Assembly (NCBI GenBank): GCA_028282245.1
Contig: JANQIL010000009.1
Coordinates: forward strand, 1-45,764
Reading direction: 5' to 3'
Source of the DNA: Magnetospira sp.
Lineage (GTDB): Bacteria > Pseudomonadota > Alphaproteobacteria > Rhodospirillales > Magnetospiraceae
DNA: 45,764 nt
The position numbers and the translations under genes are program-made. The notes beneath the pieces were generated by a model, which was given only the letters and a program-made list of their open reading frames with translations, did not search any database and had not been told where the DNA came from. How positions within the stretch are numbered: position 1 is the stretch's first letter; each line of letters starts with the position of its first letter. Below, piece after piece: positions 23,719 to 32,138 of the stretch.

Positions 23719-23746
23719 GCCGGCCGGCGTATCGGCGCGGCTTTTT
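23719..23746 (+). terminator. Intrinsic terminator after the ileS-lspA-BamF unit
   Basis: An imperfect GC-rich stem (GCCGGCCG with CGGCGCGGC, one mismatched step) is followed by TTTTT at 23742-23746. It begins 11 bases after the stop codon and is well placed to end the operon. Confidence 0.55.
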
Positions 23747-23752
23747 ACTCGT

Positions 23753-23803
23753 AATACGTCGTATTCCTATTTTTTTGACGACGGTTTTAGAGTAGTTTGA
23801 ATT
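23753..23803 (+). promoter_or_regulatory. Promoter and palindromic operator of the glutamate dehydrogenase gene
   Basis: A 13-base palindrome AATACG-T-CGTATT (23753-23765) lies 9 bases before TTGACG (23775-23780), a good -35. The -10 at 17-base spacing is TGAATT (23798-23803), a poor match, so an activator may be needed. The region is AT-rich compared with its surroundings. The palindrome is a plausible binding site for a regulator of glutamate or nitrogen metabolism; none is encoded nearby. Confidence 0.45.
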
Positions 23804-23855
23804 GGGATCGGCCGTTTTCGGCCGGTCGCTCTTCACGGCTGAAAACCCTCGATCC

Positions 23856-26800
23856 ATGGCGCCCATGACCGACAAGCAGAAAGCCGACCTCGTCGACCGG
23901 GTGGTCGCGGAGGTCCATCAGCGTCTCGACGACGAACCGGCCCGTCTGGCCGAGATTTTCCTGCGCGCCTTCTATCGGAGGGTGCCGGCCGACGACCTGC
24001 TGGACGAACCGGTCGAAACGCTGCTCGGTGGCGGTCTCGCCCTGTGGCGGTTCGCCGAGCGTCGCGCCCCCGACACCGCCAAGGTGCGGGTCTACAACCC
24101 GCGCCCCGAGGAACACGGCTGGCGGTCGCACCGCACGGTGATCGAGGCGGTCAACGACGACATGCCGTTTCTGATCGACTCGGTGACCGCGATCCTCAAC
24201 GACGAGGACCTGGAGGTGCATAAGCTCATTCACCCGGTTCTCGCGGTCACCCGCGACGCCGAGGGCCGGTTGGTCGATTTTCCGGACGCCGACGGCGAAT
24301 CCGGCGGCGCCACGGAATCGATGATCCAGGTGGAGGCCACCCGGCAGTCGGACGAGGCGGCGCTGACCCGCCTCGCCGATCGGATCGAGGACGTGCTGGC
24401 CGACACCCGGGCCGCGGTGGACGATTGGCAGGCCATGCACGGCAAGCTGTCGGAGGTGATCGACGATCTGGAGACACCGCCCGCCAACCTGCCCGAGGAG
24501 GCGGTGGCCGACGTAAAGGCCTTTCTGGCCTGGATCCGCGACGGCAACTTCACGTTCCTCGGCTATCAGGACTGCGCCTTCGTCGGTCCGGAGTCCGAAC
24601 GTCGTCTCCGCCTCGACCCGGAACGCATGCTGGGCGTGCTGACGCGCGGCGAGCGACCGGTGTTCGACCGGATGCTGGATGGCCGCCCGCTGCCCGTCGA
24701 GTTGCGCGCCTTCGTCCACCGCCCCGACGTGATGATGGTCACCAAGGCCAACCTGCGGTCCACCGTGCACCGCGCCGTGCATACCGACACCCTGTGCGTC
24801 AAGTACCACGACGACGAGGGCCGGGTGATTGGCCAGCATGTGTTCGTGGGCCTGTTCACGGCGTCCGTCTACAACCAGAGCCCGCGCGGCATCCCCTATC
24901 TGTCCGGCAAGGTCCACCGGTTGCTGGAGGCCGCCGGGCTGCCGCTCGACAGCCACGACGGCAAGGTCCTGCTCAACGTGCTGGAAACCTTCCCGCGCGA
25001 CGAGCTGTTTCAAATCGGCGATTCCGATCTGCTGTCGATCGCCCAGGGAATCGTTCATCTGCAACAACGTCCGCGCGTCGCCCTGTTCCTGCGCCGCGAC
25101 GATTTCGGCCGTTTCATCTCCTGTCTGGTCTTCGTGCCGCGCGACCGCTACACGACCGCCCTCCGGTTCCGCATCCAGGACATTCTGGTCGACTCCTTCA
25201 AGGGCGAGGTCGCGGCGTACTACATCCAGATCAACGATACCCCACTGGCCCGCGTGCACGTGATCCTGCGCACGAATCCGGACGACGAGGCTCCGGCCGA
25301 CATCGACCCGGTCGAGCAGCGGATCGTCGACGCCGCCCGCGCCTGGCCCGACCACCTGCGCCAGGCGCTTGTCGGCGCGCTGGGCGAGGAGAGGGGCCTG
25401 CGCCTGTTCGCCCGCTATGGCGCGGCCTTTCCGCCCGGCTACAGCGATCAGTTCTCGGCCGACGCCGCGGTGACCGACATCGAGCGGCTGGAACAGGCGC
25501 GCGACGCCGTCGCCCTGGTGACCACGCTCTACCGGCCGATCACCGCGCCGGCCAACCACGTGCGCCTGAAGATCTATCATCCGGGCGGCGCCGTGCCGTT
25601 GTCCGATGCCCTTCCGATCCTCGAACACATGGGATTCCGGGTCATCGACGAGGTGCCGTTCGCCATCCGTCCGGCCGACGGCGACGGCGACGGCCCGATC
25701 ATGATTCACGACTTCGGGCTGCGCGGCCGCGACGGCAACGAGATCGACCTGGGGGCGCTTCGGGAACCGTTCAAGGAAGCGTTCGGGCGGGTCTGGGCCG
25801 GCGAGGCGGAAAGCGACGGTTTCAACGCCCTGGTGCTGTCGGCCGGACTGAGCTGGCGTCAGGTGGTGGTGCTGCGCGCTTATTGCAAATACCTGCGCCA
25901 GACGGCGATCCCGTTCTCGCAGGCCTACATGGAACAGACCCTGGTCGGCAACCGGGAGATCACGCGACTGATCATCAACCTGTTCCAGGCCCGCTTCGAC
26001 CCGGCCCGCGAGGCCGACCGCGGGGCCGCCACGGAGGCCCTGCTGGGCCAGGTGACGGAGCGCCTGGAGGCGGTCGCGAGCGCCGACGAGGATCGTATCC
26101 TCAAACGGTTCGTCAATCTGGTCGAGAGCACGCTGCGGACCAACTTCTACCAGCCCGGGGCCGACGGCGATCCGAAGCCCTATCTGTCGTTCAAGCTGAA
26201 CAGCCAGGCCATCGAGGATCTGCCGCTGCCCAGGCCATGGCGCGAAGTCTTCGTCTACAGCGCGCGGACGGAAGGCATTCATCTGCGCGGCGGGCCGGTG
26301 GCGCGCGGCGGCCTGCGCTGGTCGGATCGGCTGGAGGACTTCCGGACCGAGGTCCTGGGCCTGATGAAGGCCCAGCAGGTCAAGAACGCGGTCATCGTCC
26401 CGGTCGGCTCGAAGGGCGGCTTCGTGGTCAAGCGGCCGCCGGTCAACGGCGGCCGGCAGGCCCTGCTCGACGAGGGCATCGCCTGCTATCGGAACTTCAT
26501 CCGGGGTCTTCTGGACCTGACCGACAACCGGGTCGGGGACGGGGTGACGGCGCCGCGCGACGTGGTGCGCCACGACGCGGACGATCCCTATCTGGTGGTC
26601 GCCGCCGACAAGGGCACCGCCACGTTCTCCGATATCGCCAACGGGGTGGCGGCGGACTACGAATTCTGGCTCGGCGACGCCTTCGCCTCCGGCGGATCGC
26701 TCGGCTACGACCACAAGAAAATGGGCATCACCGCCAAGGGCGCCTGGGAATCCGTGAAACGGCACTTCCGGGAAATCGGCGTCAACACGCAGGCCCAGGA

Positions 26801-28718
26801 TTTCACGGTGGCCGGGGTCGGCGACATGGGCGGCGACGTGTTCGGCAACGGCATGCTGCTGTCGCCGCACATCCGTCTGGTTGCCGCCTTCAACCACCTG
26901 CACATCTTCCTCGATCCGGATCCGGACCCGGAAACCTCGTTCGCCGAGCGGCGTCGGTTGTTCGACTCGGTGCGCGGCTGGGACGCCTACGACACCGCCC
27001 TGCTGTCGTCCGGCGGCGCGATCTTTCGGCGAACCGTCAAGCGGATCGTCGTGACGCCCGAGATCCGGGCCCTGCTCGGCCTGACCCGCGACAGCCTGAC
27101 GCCATCGGATCTGGTGCGGGCGATTCTCGCGGCGCCGGTCGACCTGCTGTGGTTCGGCGGTATCGGCACCTACGTGAAGGCGAGCCATGAAACCCATCCC
27201 GATGCCGGCGACCGGGCCAACGACGCGGTGCGGATCAACGCGGCGGACCTGCGCTGCAAGGTGATCGGCGAGGGGGCCAACCTCGGTCTCACCCAGCCCG
27301 GGCGCATCGAGTTCGCGCTGCGCGGCGGCCGCCTGAACACCGACTCGATCGACAACTCGGCCGGCGTCGACTGCTCGGACCACGAGGTCAACATCAAGAT
27401 CCTGCTGGACAAGGTGGTGGCCGACGGGGACCTCACCGCGAAACAACGCAACGCCCTGCTGGTCGAGATGACCGACGAGGTCGGCGACCTGGTGTTGCGC
27501 GACAACTACCTTCAGACCCAGGCGATCGGCGTCGTCGCCCGGCAGGGCAACGAGGTCCTGGACCAGCAGACCCGCCTGATGCGGATGCTGGAGCGGGCGG
27601 GACGGCTCGACCGCGCGGTGGAACACCTGCCGGACGACGAAACCCTGGCCGAGCGGGACTCCGCCGGCATCGGGCTGACGCGGCCGGAAATCTCGATCCT
27701 GATGCCCTATTCGAAGATCTGGCTGTTCGACCAGATCAAGGACTCCGACCTGCCCGACGATCCGTTCCTGGCCGAGGATCTGGTGCGCTATTTCCCGTCC
27801 GCCCTGCGCGAGCGGTTCCGTGCCGCCATCGACGGCCACCGGCTGCGCCGCGAGATCATCGCCACCCACGTGACAAACAGCATGATCAACCGGGTCGGCG
27901 GTTATTTCGTGACCCAGATCCTGGAGAAGACCGGCGTCCCGCCGGCCCAGGTGGCGCGCGCCTATCTGATCACCCGCGCGGTGTTCGGGCTGCGCGATCT
28001 GTGGGCGGCCATCGAGGCGCTGGACAACCGGGTGCCGGCCGACGTGCAGACGTCCATGATGCTGGAGGTCAACCGGCTGATCGACCGCAGCGTGTTGTGG
28101 TTCCTGCGCCATGGACAGACTCCGCTCGACATCGGCCGGAGCCTGGACATGTACGGACCCGGCGTGAGCGACCTGACCGCGCGGCTCGATTCGGTGCTGG
28201 CCGAAAATGCCGCGGCCGACCTGCGGCGGCGGACCCGCGATCTCTGCGAGCGCGGCGTGCCCGACGAACTGGCGCGCCGGGTGGCCGGCCTGATCGTCCT
28301 TGTGTCCGGGTGCGATATCGTGCGCCTCGGCGATCGTCACCGGCGATCCGTGGACAGCGTGGCGCGTCACTATTTCGCGCTCGGGGGCCGGCTCCGGCTG
28401 GGCTACATGCGGGCATCGGCGGAGCGCCTGAAGGCCGACACCCACTGGACCAAGCTCGCCGTGGGATCGATGATCGAGGATCTCTATGGCTTGCAGATGA
28501 CGCTGGCGTCGCGGGTCCTGGGGTCGAGCGACGGCCCCGACCGGGACGCCTCGGAGGCGATCGAGGCCTGGGTCGCCGACAATCAGGACGCGGTGTCGCG
28601 CACCGAACAGATGCTGGCCGAGATGTGGGCCGGCGACACCCCCGATTTCCCCATGCTGGCGGTGGCGAGCCGACAGCTGCGCACCCTCGCCGACCAGACC
28701 GATCCGGCATCGGATTAG
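23856..28718 (+). CDS. gdhB: Large NAD-specific glutamate dehydrogenase
   Basis: Oxidatively deaminates glutamate to 2-oxoglutarate and ammonia with NAD; mainly a catabolic enzyme. From ATG 23856 it has 1620 residues, the size of the 180-kDa GDH class known from Caulobacter, Pseudomonas and Streptomyces. The N-terminal half carries ACT-like regulatory regions; the catalytic core begins around residue 815 with ARGGLRWSDRLEDFR, LMKAQQVKNAV and the GSKGGF lysine loop, followed by AGVGDMGGDVFGNG and WFGGIGTYVKA. An ATG at 23865 is also possible and neither has a clear ribosome binding site. It is a single-gene unit between a terminator and a 264-base gap. Confidence 0.95.
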   Translation: MAPMTDKQKADLVDRVVAEVHQRLDDEPARLAEIFLRAFYRRVPADDLLDEPVETLLGGGLALWRFAERRAPDTAKVRVYNPRPEEHGWRSHRTVIEAVNDDMPFLIDSVTAILNDEDLEVHKLIHPVLAVTRDAEGRLVDFPDADGESGGATESMIQVEATRQSDEAALTRLADRIEDVLADTRAAVDDWQAMHGKLSEVIDDLETPPANLPEEAVADVKAFLAWIRDGNFTFLGYQDCAFVGPESERRLRLDPERMLGVLTRGERPVFDRMLDGRPLPVELRAFVHRPDVMMVTKANLRSTVHRAVHTDTLCVKYHDDEGRVIGQHVFVGLFTASVYNQSPRGIPYLSGKVHRLLEAAGLPLDSHDGKVLLNVLETFPRDELFQIGDSDLLSIAQGIVHLQQRPRVALFLRRDDFGRFISCLVFVPRDRYTTALRFRIQDILVDSFKGEVAAYYIQINDTPLARVHVILRTNPDDEAPADIDPVEQRIVDAARAWPDHLRQALVGALGEERGLRLFARYGAAFPPGYSDQFSADAAVTDIERLEQARDAVALVTTLYRPITAPANHVRLKIYHPGGAVPLSDALPILEHMGFRVIDEVPFAIRPADGDGDGPIMIHDFGLRGRDGNEIDLGALREPFKEAFGRVWAGEAESDGFNALVLSAGLSWRQVVVLRAYCKYLRQTAIPFSQAYMEQTLVGNREITRLIINLFQARFDPAREADRGAATEALLGQVTERLEAVASADEDRILKRFVNLVESTLRTNFYQPGADGDPKPYLSFKLNSQAIEDLPLPRPWREVFVYSARTEGIHLRGGPVARGGLRWSDRLEDFRTEVLGLMKAQQVKNAVIVPVGSKGGFVVKRPPVNGGRQALLDEGIACYRNFIRGLLDLTDNRVGDGVTAPRDVVRHDADDPYLVVAADKGTATFSDIANGVAADYEFWLGDAFASGGSLGYDHKKMGITAKGAWESVKRHFREIGVNTQAQDFTVAGVGDMGGDVFGNGMLLSPHIRLVAAFNHLHIFLDPDPDPETSFAERRRLFDSVRGWDAYDTALLSSGGAIFRRTVKRIVVTPEIRALLGLTRDSLTPSDLVRAILAAPVDLLWFGGIGTYVKASHETHPDAGDRANDAVRINAADLRCKVIGEGANLGLTQPGRIEFALRGGRLNTDSIDNSAGVDCSDHEVNIKILLDKVVADGDLTAKQRNALLVEMTDEVGDLVLRDNYLQTQAIGVVARQGNEVLDQQTRLMRMLERAGRLDRAVEHLPDDETLAERDSAGIGLTRPEISILMPYSKIWLFDQIKDSDLPDDPFLAEDLVRYFPSALRERFRAAIDGHRLRREIIATHVTNSMINRVGGYFVTQILEKTGVPPAQVARAYLITRAVFGLRDLWAAIEALDNRVPADVQTSMMLEVNRLIDRSVLWFLRHGQTPLDIGRSLDMYGPGVSDLTARLDSVLAENAAADLRRRTRDLCERGVPDELARRVAGLIVLVSGCDIVRLGDRHRRSVDSVARHYFALGGRLRLGYMRASAERLKADTHWTKLAVGSMIEDLYGLQMTLASRVLGSSDGPDRDASEAIEAWVADNQDAVSRTEQMLAEMWAGDTPDFPMLAVASRQLRTLADQTDPASD

Positions 28719-28733
28719 AACGGGCCGCGCCCA

Positions 28734-28755
28734 TCGGAATCCGACCGGAATCCGA
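28734..28755. repeat. Tandem palindromic repeats after the GDH gene
   Basis: CGGAATCCGA occurs twice (28735-28744 and 28746-28755); the first copy sits in the palindrome TCGGA-A-TCCGA. The 264-base gap 28719-28982 otherwise shows no gene and no strong promoter. The repeats could be an operator or the foot of a weak transcription stop; I cannot choose. Confidence 0.3.
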
Positions 28756-28982
28756 TTCGAGTGCGCCGAGGCGACGTGGCCGGCCGTCGCAACACGGCTC
28801 CGCGCGGCGGACGCGGAAGCGAATCGGCTGTTGCTCGCGTTCCCGACCACCCGTTTCGGTCCCCGGCGCGCGCGCGCCCTCCGGATCGCGGCGATGCCGA
28901 TCCGGGGTAATCGGATCGCGGTCTGGACTTTGCGCGCCGTCCTCCGCTATTCCTGTCCCGCCGAACCAACCACGAGCGCCCC

Positions 28983-29603
28983 ATGACCTTTCCGGACCAA
29001 CGGTATCCGGACATCGCCGGATACTTCGATGCCTACGCGCAACGGATCGCCCGCGCCCTGGCCTCGGTCGACCGCGCCGCGCTCGCCGAGGCGGCGCGCC
29101 TGCTGGTCGACGCCTACCGTGGCGGGGCGCGGCTCTATGTTTGCGGCAACGGCGGCTCGGCCTCGATCGCCGACAGCTTCGTCGGCGATCACGCCAAGCT
29201 GGTGCAGACCGACACCGACCTGGTGCCGAGGATCATTTCGCTGGCATCGAACATCCCGATGCTGACCGCCATCGCCAACGACATCTCCTACGACGAGGTG
29301 TTCGCCTATCCGCTGCGCACCGACGCCCGGCCCGGCGATCTGCTGCTGGTGGTCAGTTCGTCGGGCGATTCCGAGAACGTGGTCCGCGCCGCGCGCTGGG
29401 CGCGCGACAACGGACTGCTGGTCATCGCCCTCACCGGCTTCTCGGGGGGCCGGATGACCGGTTTGGCGCATGTCCGCCTGCACGTGGAGGCCGACAATTA
29501 CGGAGTGATCGAGGACTGCCATCAGGCGTTGATGCATGTGCTCGCCCAATACATCCGTCTTGACAACATGGACGAATCGCTGATCGCCGAGCGCCGGTTC
29601 TAG
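28983..29603 (+). CDS. SIS-domain phosphosugar isomerase, GmhA-like
   Basis: The 206-residue product is a single sugar-isomerase (SIS) domain close to GmhA, which converts sedoheptulose 7-phosphate to heptose 7-phosphate for lipopolysaccharide core or other heptosides. Visible are the phosphate-binding CGNGGSASIAD (GNGGS at 55-59), VVSSSGDSENV, and the C-terminal VIEDCHQALMHVLAQY, which matches the GmhA active-site helix. Differences from GmhA around residues 62-85 leave the exact substrate open. No other heptose gene is adjacent. It stands alone between two non-coding gaps. Confidence 0.85.
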   Translation: MTFPDQRYPDIAGYFDAYAQRIARALASVDRAALAEAARLLVDAYRGGARLYVCGNGGSASIADSFVGDHAKLVQTDTDLVPRIISLASNIPMLTAIANDISYDEVFAYPLRTDARPGDLLLVVSSSGDSENVVRAARWARDNGLLVIALTGFSGGRMTGLAHVRLHVEADNYGVIEDCHQALMHVLAQYIRLDNMDESLIAERRF

Positions 29604-29693
29604 TGGATCGGCGGCCGATTCCACCGGGATCGCCCGGATACCGCGCCACAATCGACCCGAACCACCCAATTCTTTTCGGATCAATCCCTTGGC

Positions 29694-29725
29694 GCCGATG
29701 GCGGGGATCGGTTTCCGCCATCGGC
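29694..29725 (+). other. Perfect 11-bp inverted repeat between SIS gene and hrcA
   Basis: GCCGATGGCGG (29694-29704) and CCGCCATCGGC (29715-29725) form a perfect stem with a 10-base loop. It lies 90 bases after the SIS stop and 24 bases before the hrcA -35 box. There is no T-run, so it is either a Rho-independent-like stop of low efficiency or a regulatory element. It does not resemble the CIRCE operator. Confidence 0.5.
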
Positions 29726-29749
29726 ATGTTCTCGGACGCGCTCCCCACA

Positions 29750-29778
29750 TTGACGCCCTTCCGCCTCGCGCCTACATT
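29750..29778 (+). promoter_or_regulatory. Housekeeping-type promoter of hrcA
   Basis: TTGACG (29750-29755) and TACATT (29773-29778) are spaced by exactly 17 bases. The predicted start of transcription is near 29785, only a few bases before the hrcA ATG (29788), so the mRNA would be leaderless or nearly so. This agrees with the lack of a ribosome binding site. Confidence 0.65.
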
Positions 29779-29787
29779 TCGCGCGCC

Positions 29788-30822
29788 ATGATCAGCGAAT
29801 TGAACGAACGATCGCGCGAGATCTTCCGCAGTCTGGTCGACGCCTACCTGGAGACCGGCGAGCCGGTCGGTTCGCGCACCCTCTCCCGGCGGCTCGACAG
29901 CCGGCTGTCGGCGGCCACCATCCGCAACGTGATGGCCGACATGGAGGATATCGGCCTGCTGCACGCCCCGCACGCCTCGGCCGGCCGGATGCCGACCGAC
30001 GCCGGGCTGCGCCTGTTCGTGGACGGGCTGCTGGAGATCGGCGACCTCACCGAGAGCGAGCGGCGCGACCTGGACGCGCGGGTCGCCGGCTCCGGACGCA
30101 GCCTGGAGGGGATGCTCGACGAGGCCGGCCAGACCCTGTCCGGGCTGTCGCATTGCGCCGGCCTGGTGATGGCCCCGAAGATCGAGAGTCCGCTCAAGCA
30201 CATCGAGTTCGTCGCCCTGTCGCCGGGCCGCGCCCTGGTGGTGATGGTGACCGAGAGCGGCTTGGTCGAGAACCGAATTCTCGACGTGCCGACCGGCCTG
30301 CCGCCATCGGCCCTGGTCGAGGCGAGCAATTTCCTGTCGGCGCGCCTGGTCGGGCGCACGGTCGGCGAGGCCCAGGCCGACATCCTCGCCGAACTGGACA
30401 ACCAGCGCGGCGAGCTGAACGATCTGACCGCCCGCGTGGTGTCGAGCGGACTCGCCACCTGGAGCGGCGACGCCAGCCTCGGGGCGCTGATCGTGCACGG
30501 CCGGGCCCACCTGCTGGAGGATCTGGAGGCGGTGGCCGACCTGGAGCGCATCCGGTCCCTGTTCGCCATTCTGGAACGCAAGGAAACCATGCTCAACCTG
30601 CTCGAACTGACCGAGCGGGCGAGCGGAGTGCAGATTTTCATCGGCTCGGAAAACCAACTGTTCGGCACCGCCGGCTGTTCGCTGATCGTGTCGCCCTACC
30701 GGGGCGGCGGCGAGCGGATCGTCGGCGCCATCGGGGTCATCGGGCCGACCCGCATGAACTATGCCCGGATCATCCCGATGGTCGACTACACGGCCCGGGT
30801 GCTGGGCCGCATTCTCGGATAA
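29788..30822 (+). CDS. hrcA: Heat-inducible transcription repressor HrcA
   Basis: Represses chaperone genes (usually groESL, sometimes dnaK) by binding the CIRCE inverted repeat, with activity modulated by GroEL. The 344-residue product starts MISELNERSREIFRSLVDAY and has the N-terminal winged helix (GSRTLSRRL, SAATIRNVMADME, SAGRMPTDAGLR) and the conserved C-terminal NYARIIPMVDYTA. The start is chosen at 29788 because upstream in-frame codons lie within the promoter. No CIRCE repeat (TTAGCACTC-N9-GAGTGCTAA) is visible before hrcA or dnaK, so its target is probably elsewhere. grpE follows after 17 bases. Confidence 0.95.
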   Translation: MISELNERSREIFRSLVDAYLETGEPVGSRTLSRRLDSRLSAATIRNVMADMEDIGLLHAPHASAGRMPTDAGLRLFVDGLLEIGDLTESERRDLDARVAGSGRSLEGMLDEAGQTLSGLSHCAGLVMAPKIESPLKHIEFVALSPGRALVVMVTESGLVENRILDVPTGLPPSALVEASNFLSARLVGRTVGEAQADILAELDNQRGELNDLTARVVSSGLATWSGDASLGALIVHGRAHLLEDLEAVADLERIRSLFAILERKETMLNLLELTERASGVQIFIGSENQLFGTAGCSLIVSPYRGGGERIVGAIGVIGPTRMNYARIIPMVDYTARVLGRILG

Positions 30823-30839
30823 CGGAGGCACGACCCCCC

Positions 30840-31586
30840 ATGGCAGACACCCCCGACCACCCGCCGCCGCCGGCCGACGACACCGCCGAGGGCGCGGCGG
30901 CGTCCGAACCGGCGCCACGGACCGCCCCGGACGACGACACCGCCGCCGAGACCGTCCCGGAGACGGCGGAGCCCGACCCGGCGGCGCGAATCGCCGAGCT
31001 GGAGACCCTGGTGGCGGCCCTGGACGACAAGTGGCGGCGCGCCGCGGCGGAAATGGAGAACGTGCGGCGACGGGCCGACATCCAGATCGAGCAGGGCCGC
31101 AAGTACGCGGTGGCCGATTTCGCCAAGGCGATCCTTCCGGTGGCCGACAACCTGGCGCGCGGCCTGGGCAGCGTACCCGAGGAAACGATGGCCGACGAGG
31201 CGGTGAAGTCGCTGATCGACGGAATCGGCATGACGGCCAAGGAACTGGGCCGGGTGTTGGAGACGTTCGGCGTGGTCGAGGTGCCGGCCGACGGCGTTCG
31301 GTTCGACCCCAAGGTGCACGACGCCCTGTTCGAGGTGCCGTTGCCCGACATGCCGTCCGGAATGGTGGTGCAGGTCATCGAGGCCGGCTACACGATCCAG
31401 GACCGTCTGTTGCGGCCGGCCAAGGTCGGGGTCTCGAAGGGCGGCCCGAAGCCGGAGACGGAAGCGACGCCGGCTGTGGAGGCCGATTCCCCGCCGCCGC
31501 CGGGCGGCCGGCAGACCGCTTACGACAAGGCGCGGGATGCCGCCGGGCGGCCGGACTCGGGCGCCCAGGTGGACGAGGAGCTATGA
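30840..31586 (+). CDS. grpE: Nucleotide exchange factor GrpE
   Basis: Cochaperone that releases ADP from DnaK. The 248-residue product has an acidic, Pro/Ala-rich head (1-55), a long coiled coil (about 56-105: IAELETLVAALDDKWRRAAA), and the beta-wing domain with FGVVEVPADGVRFDPKVHDA and the GrpE signature ending in RLLRPAKVGVSKG. Both the head and the 50-residue Pro-rich C-terminal tail make it longer than most GrpE proteins. The start ATG 30840 follows GGAGG at 11 bases. It is co-transcribed with hrcA. A 7-bp hairpin and then a decayed L,D-transpeptidase gene follow, separating it from dnaK. Confidence 0.95.
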   Translation: MADTPDHPPPPADDTAEGAAASEPAPRTAPDDDTAAETVPETAEPDPAARIAELETLVAALDDKWRRAAAEMENVRRRADIQIEQGRKYAVADFAKAILPVADNLARGLGSVPEETMADEAVKSLIDGIGMTAKELGRVLETFGVVEVPADGVRFDPKVHDALFEVPLPDMPSGMVVQVIEAGYTIQDRLLRPAKVGVSKGGPKPETEATPAVEADSPPPPGGRQTAYDKARDAAGRPDSGAQVDEEL

Positions 31587-31587
31587 C

Positions 31588-31605
31588 GCGCCGGGACACC
31601 GGCGC
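31588..31605 (+). terminator. Hairpin right after grpE stop
   Basis: GCGCCGG (31588-31594) pairs with CCGGCGC (31599-31605) around a GACA loop, starting one base after the grpE stop codon. The following bases (TACTCGTTA) contain no real T-run. It may mark the end of the hrcA-grpE transcript or be a chance product of the junction with the pseudogene. Confidence 0.4.
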
Positions 31606-31979
31606 TACTCGTTAGGCCTGGGCGGCTCGAACACCCACGACCGGGCGCATGGTCGGACGGGCGCCCACCTGATGGTGCACGGCGATTGCGTTTCCGCCGG
31701 GTGCTACTGCCATGGCGAAGAGTCCCTGGCCCCTCGGACGGGATCGAAACCGGCCCATCGAGGAGATTTGGACCCCGATGCGGGCGGCATATTTGAACGG
31801 ATAGCCCTTCATCCGGGTCCATGCCTTCCCGTTCGGGATGACGGATAAGAACATGCGCCGGCACGGCGCCTCGAAATGGGCCGCGTTCCGGGAAAACCTG
31901 AAACGGGGATAACGACCACTTCGAACGGCACCGCCGCCCGCCCGAGGTAACCGTGACGGGGAATAAGGTATGTGTTCGG
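31603..31979 (+). pseudogene. Decayed C-terminal half of a YafK-like L,D-transpeptidase
   Basis: YafK-type L,D-transpeptidases cross-link or hydrolyse peptidoglycan and act in the periplasm. Frame 1 reads RYSLGLGGSNTHDRAHGRTG and then AHLMVHGDCVSAGCY, which holds the catalytic HGxxxxxGC motif (31678-31707). One extra base at about 31708 shifts the match to the next frame: AM...IEEIWTPMRAAYLNG, an in-frame TAG at 31802-31804 (where relatives have Gln), then PFIRVHAFPFGMTDKNMRRH and GASKWAAFRENLKRG. A second extra base at about 31911-31912 shifts it again to YDHFERHRRPPEVTVTGNK. Each piece follows the family order. The signal peptide and first half of the domain are missing; grpE ends directly before it. 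Two frameshifts plus a nonsense codon plus a deletion make sequencing error unlikely as the sole cause. Confidence 0.85.
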
Positions 31980-32034
31980 AAACGACCGACCCTTGCCGCC
32001 CCCGCGCTCCCGGGGCCCGGCCCCGTGGAAGAGG

Positions 32035-32056
32035 GCCGGCGCGGAGGCGCGCCGGC
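32035..32056. repeat. Perfect 9-bp GC-rich inverted repeat upstream of dnaK promoter
   Basis: GCCGGCGCG (32035-32043) and CGCGCCGGC (32048-32056) flank a GAGG loop. It lies 43 bases before the dnaK -35 box. No T-run follows on either strand. The part of the grpE-dnaK gap from 31980 to 32096 otherwise shows only GC-rich sequence, perhaps the former Pro/Ala-rich tail of the pseudogene. Confidence 0.45.
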
Positions 32057-32098
32057 GCCGGGTGGTCAAAAAGGGAGGCAGCGGAGGCCGCAGCCCCG

Positions 32099-32127
32099 TT
32101 GCGCGCTCTGTCGGGCCGGCCTATATA
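32099..32127 (+). promoter_or_regulatory. dnaK promoter, possibly also read by heat-shock sigma RpoH
   Basis: TTGCGC (32099-32104) and TATATA (32122-32127) are 17 bases apart. The -10 region read as CCTATAT (32120-32126) also fits the alphaproteobacterial RpoH pattern CYTATNT, with TTG of the -35 in place. Transcription would begin near 32134, giving a leader of about 115 bases. Confidence 0.6.
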
Positions 32128-32138
32128 ACCCCAAACGC

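Noticed and set aside
23787-28850. A 1687-codon open frame on the minus strand opposite the glutamate dehydrogenase gene
   Set aside because: High third-position GC removes stop codons from the antisense frame. The plus-strand frame carries all GDH motifs; the antisense product has no recognisable motif and is rich in His, Gln and Arg, as expected of a shadow.
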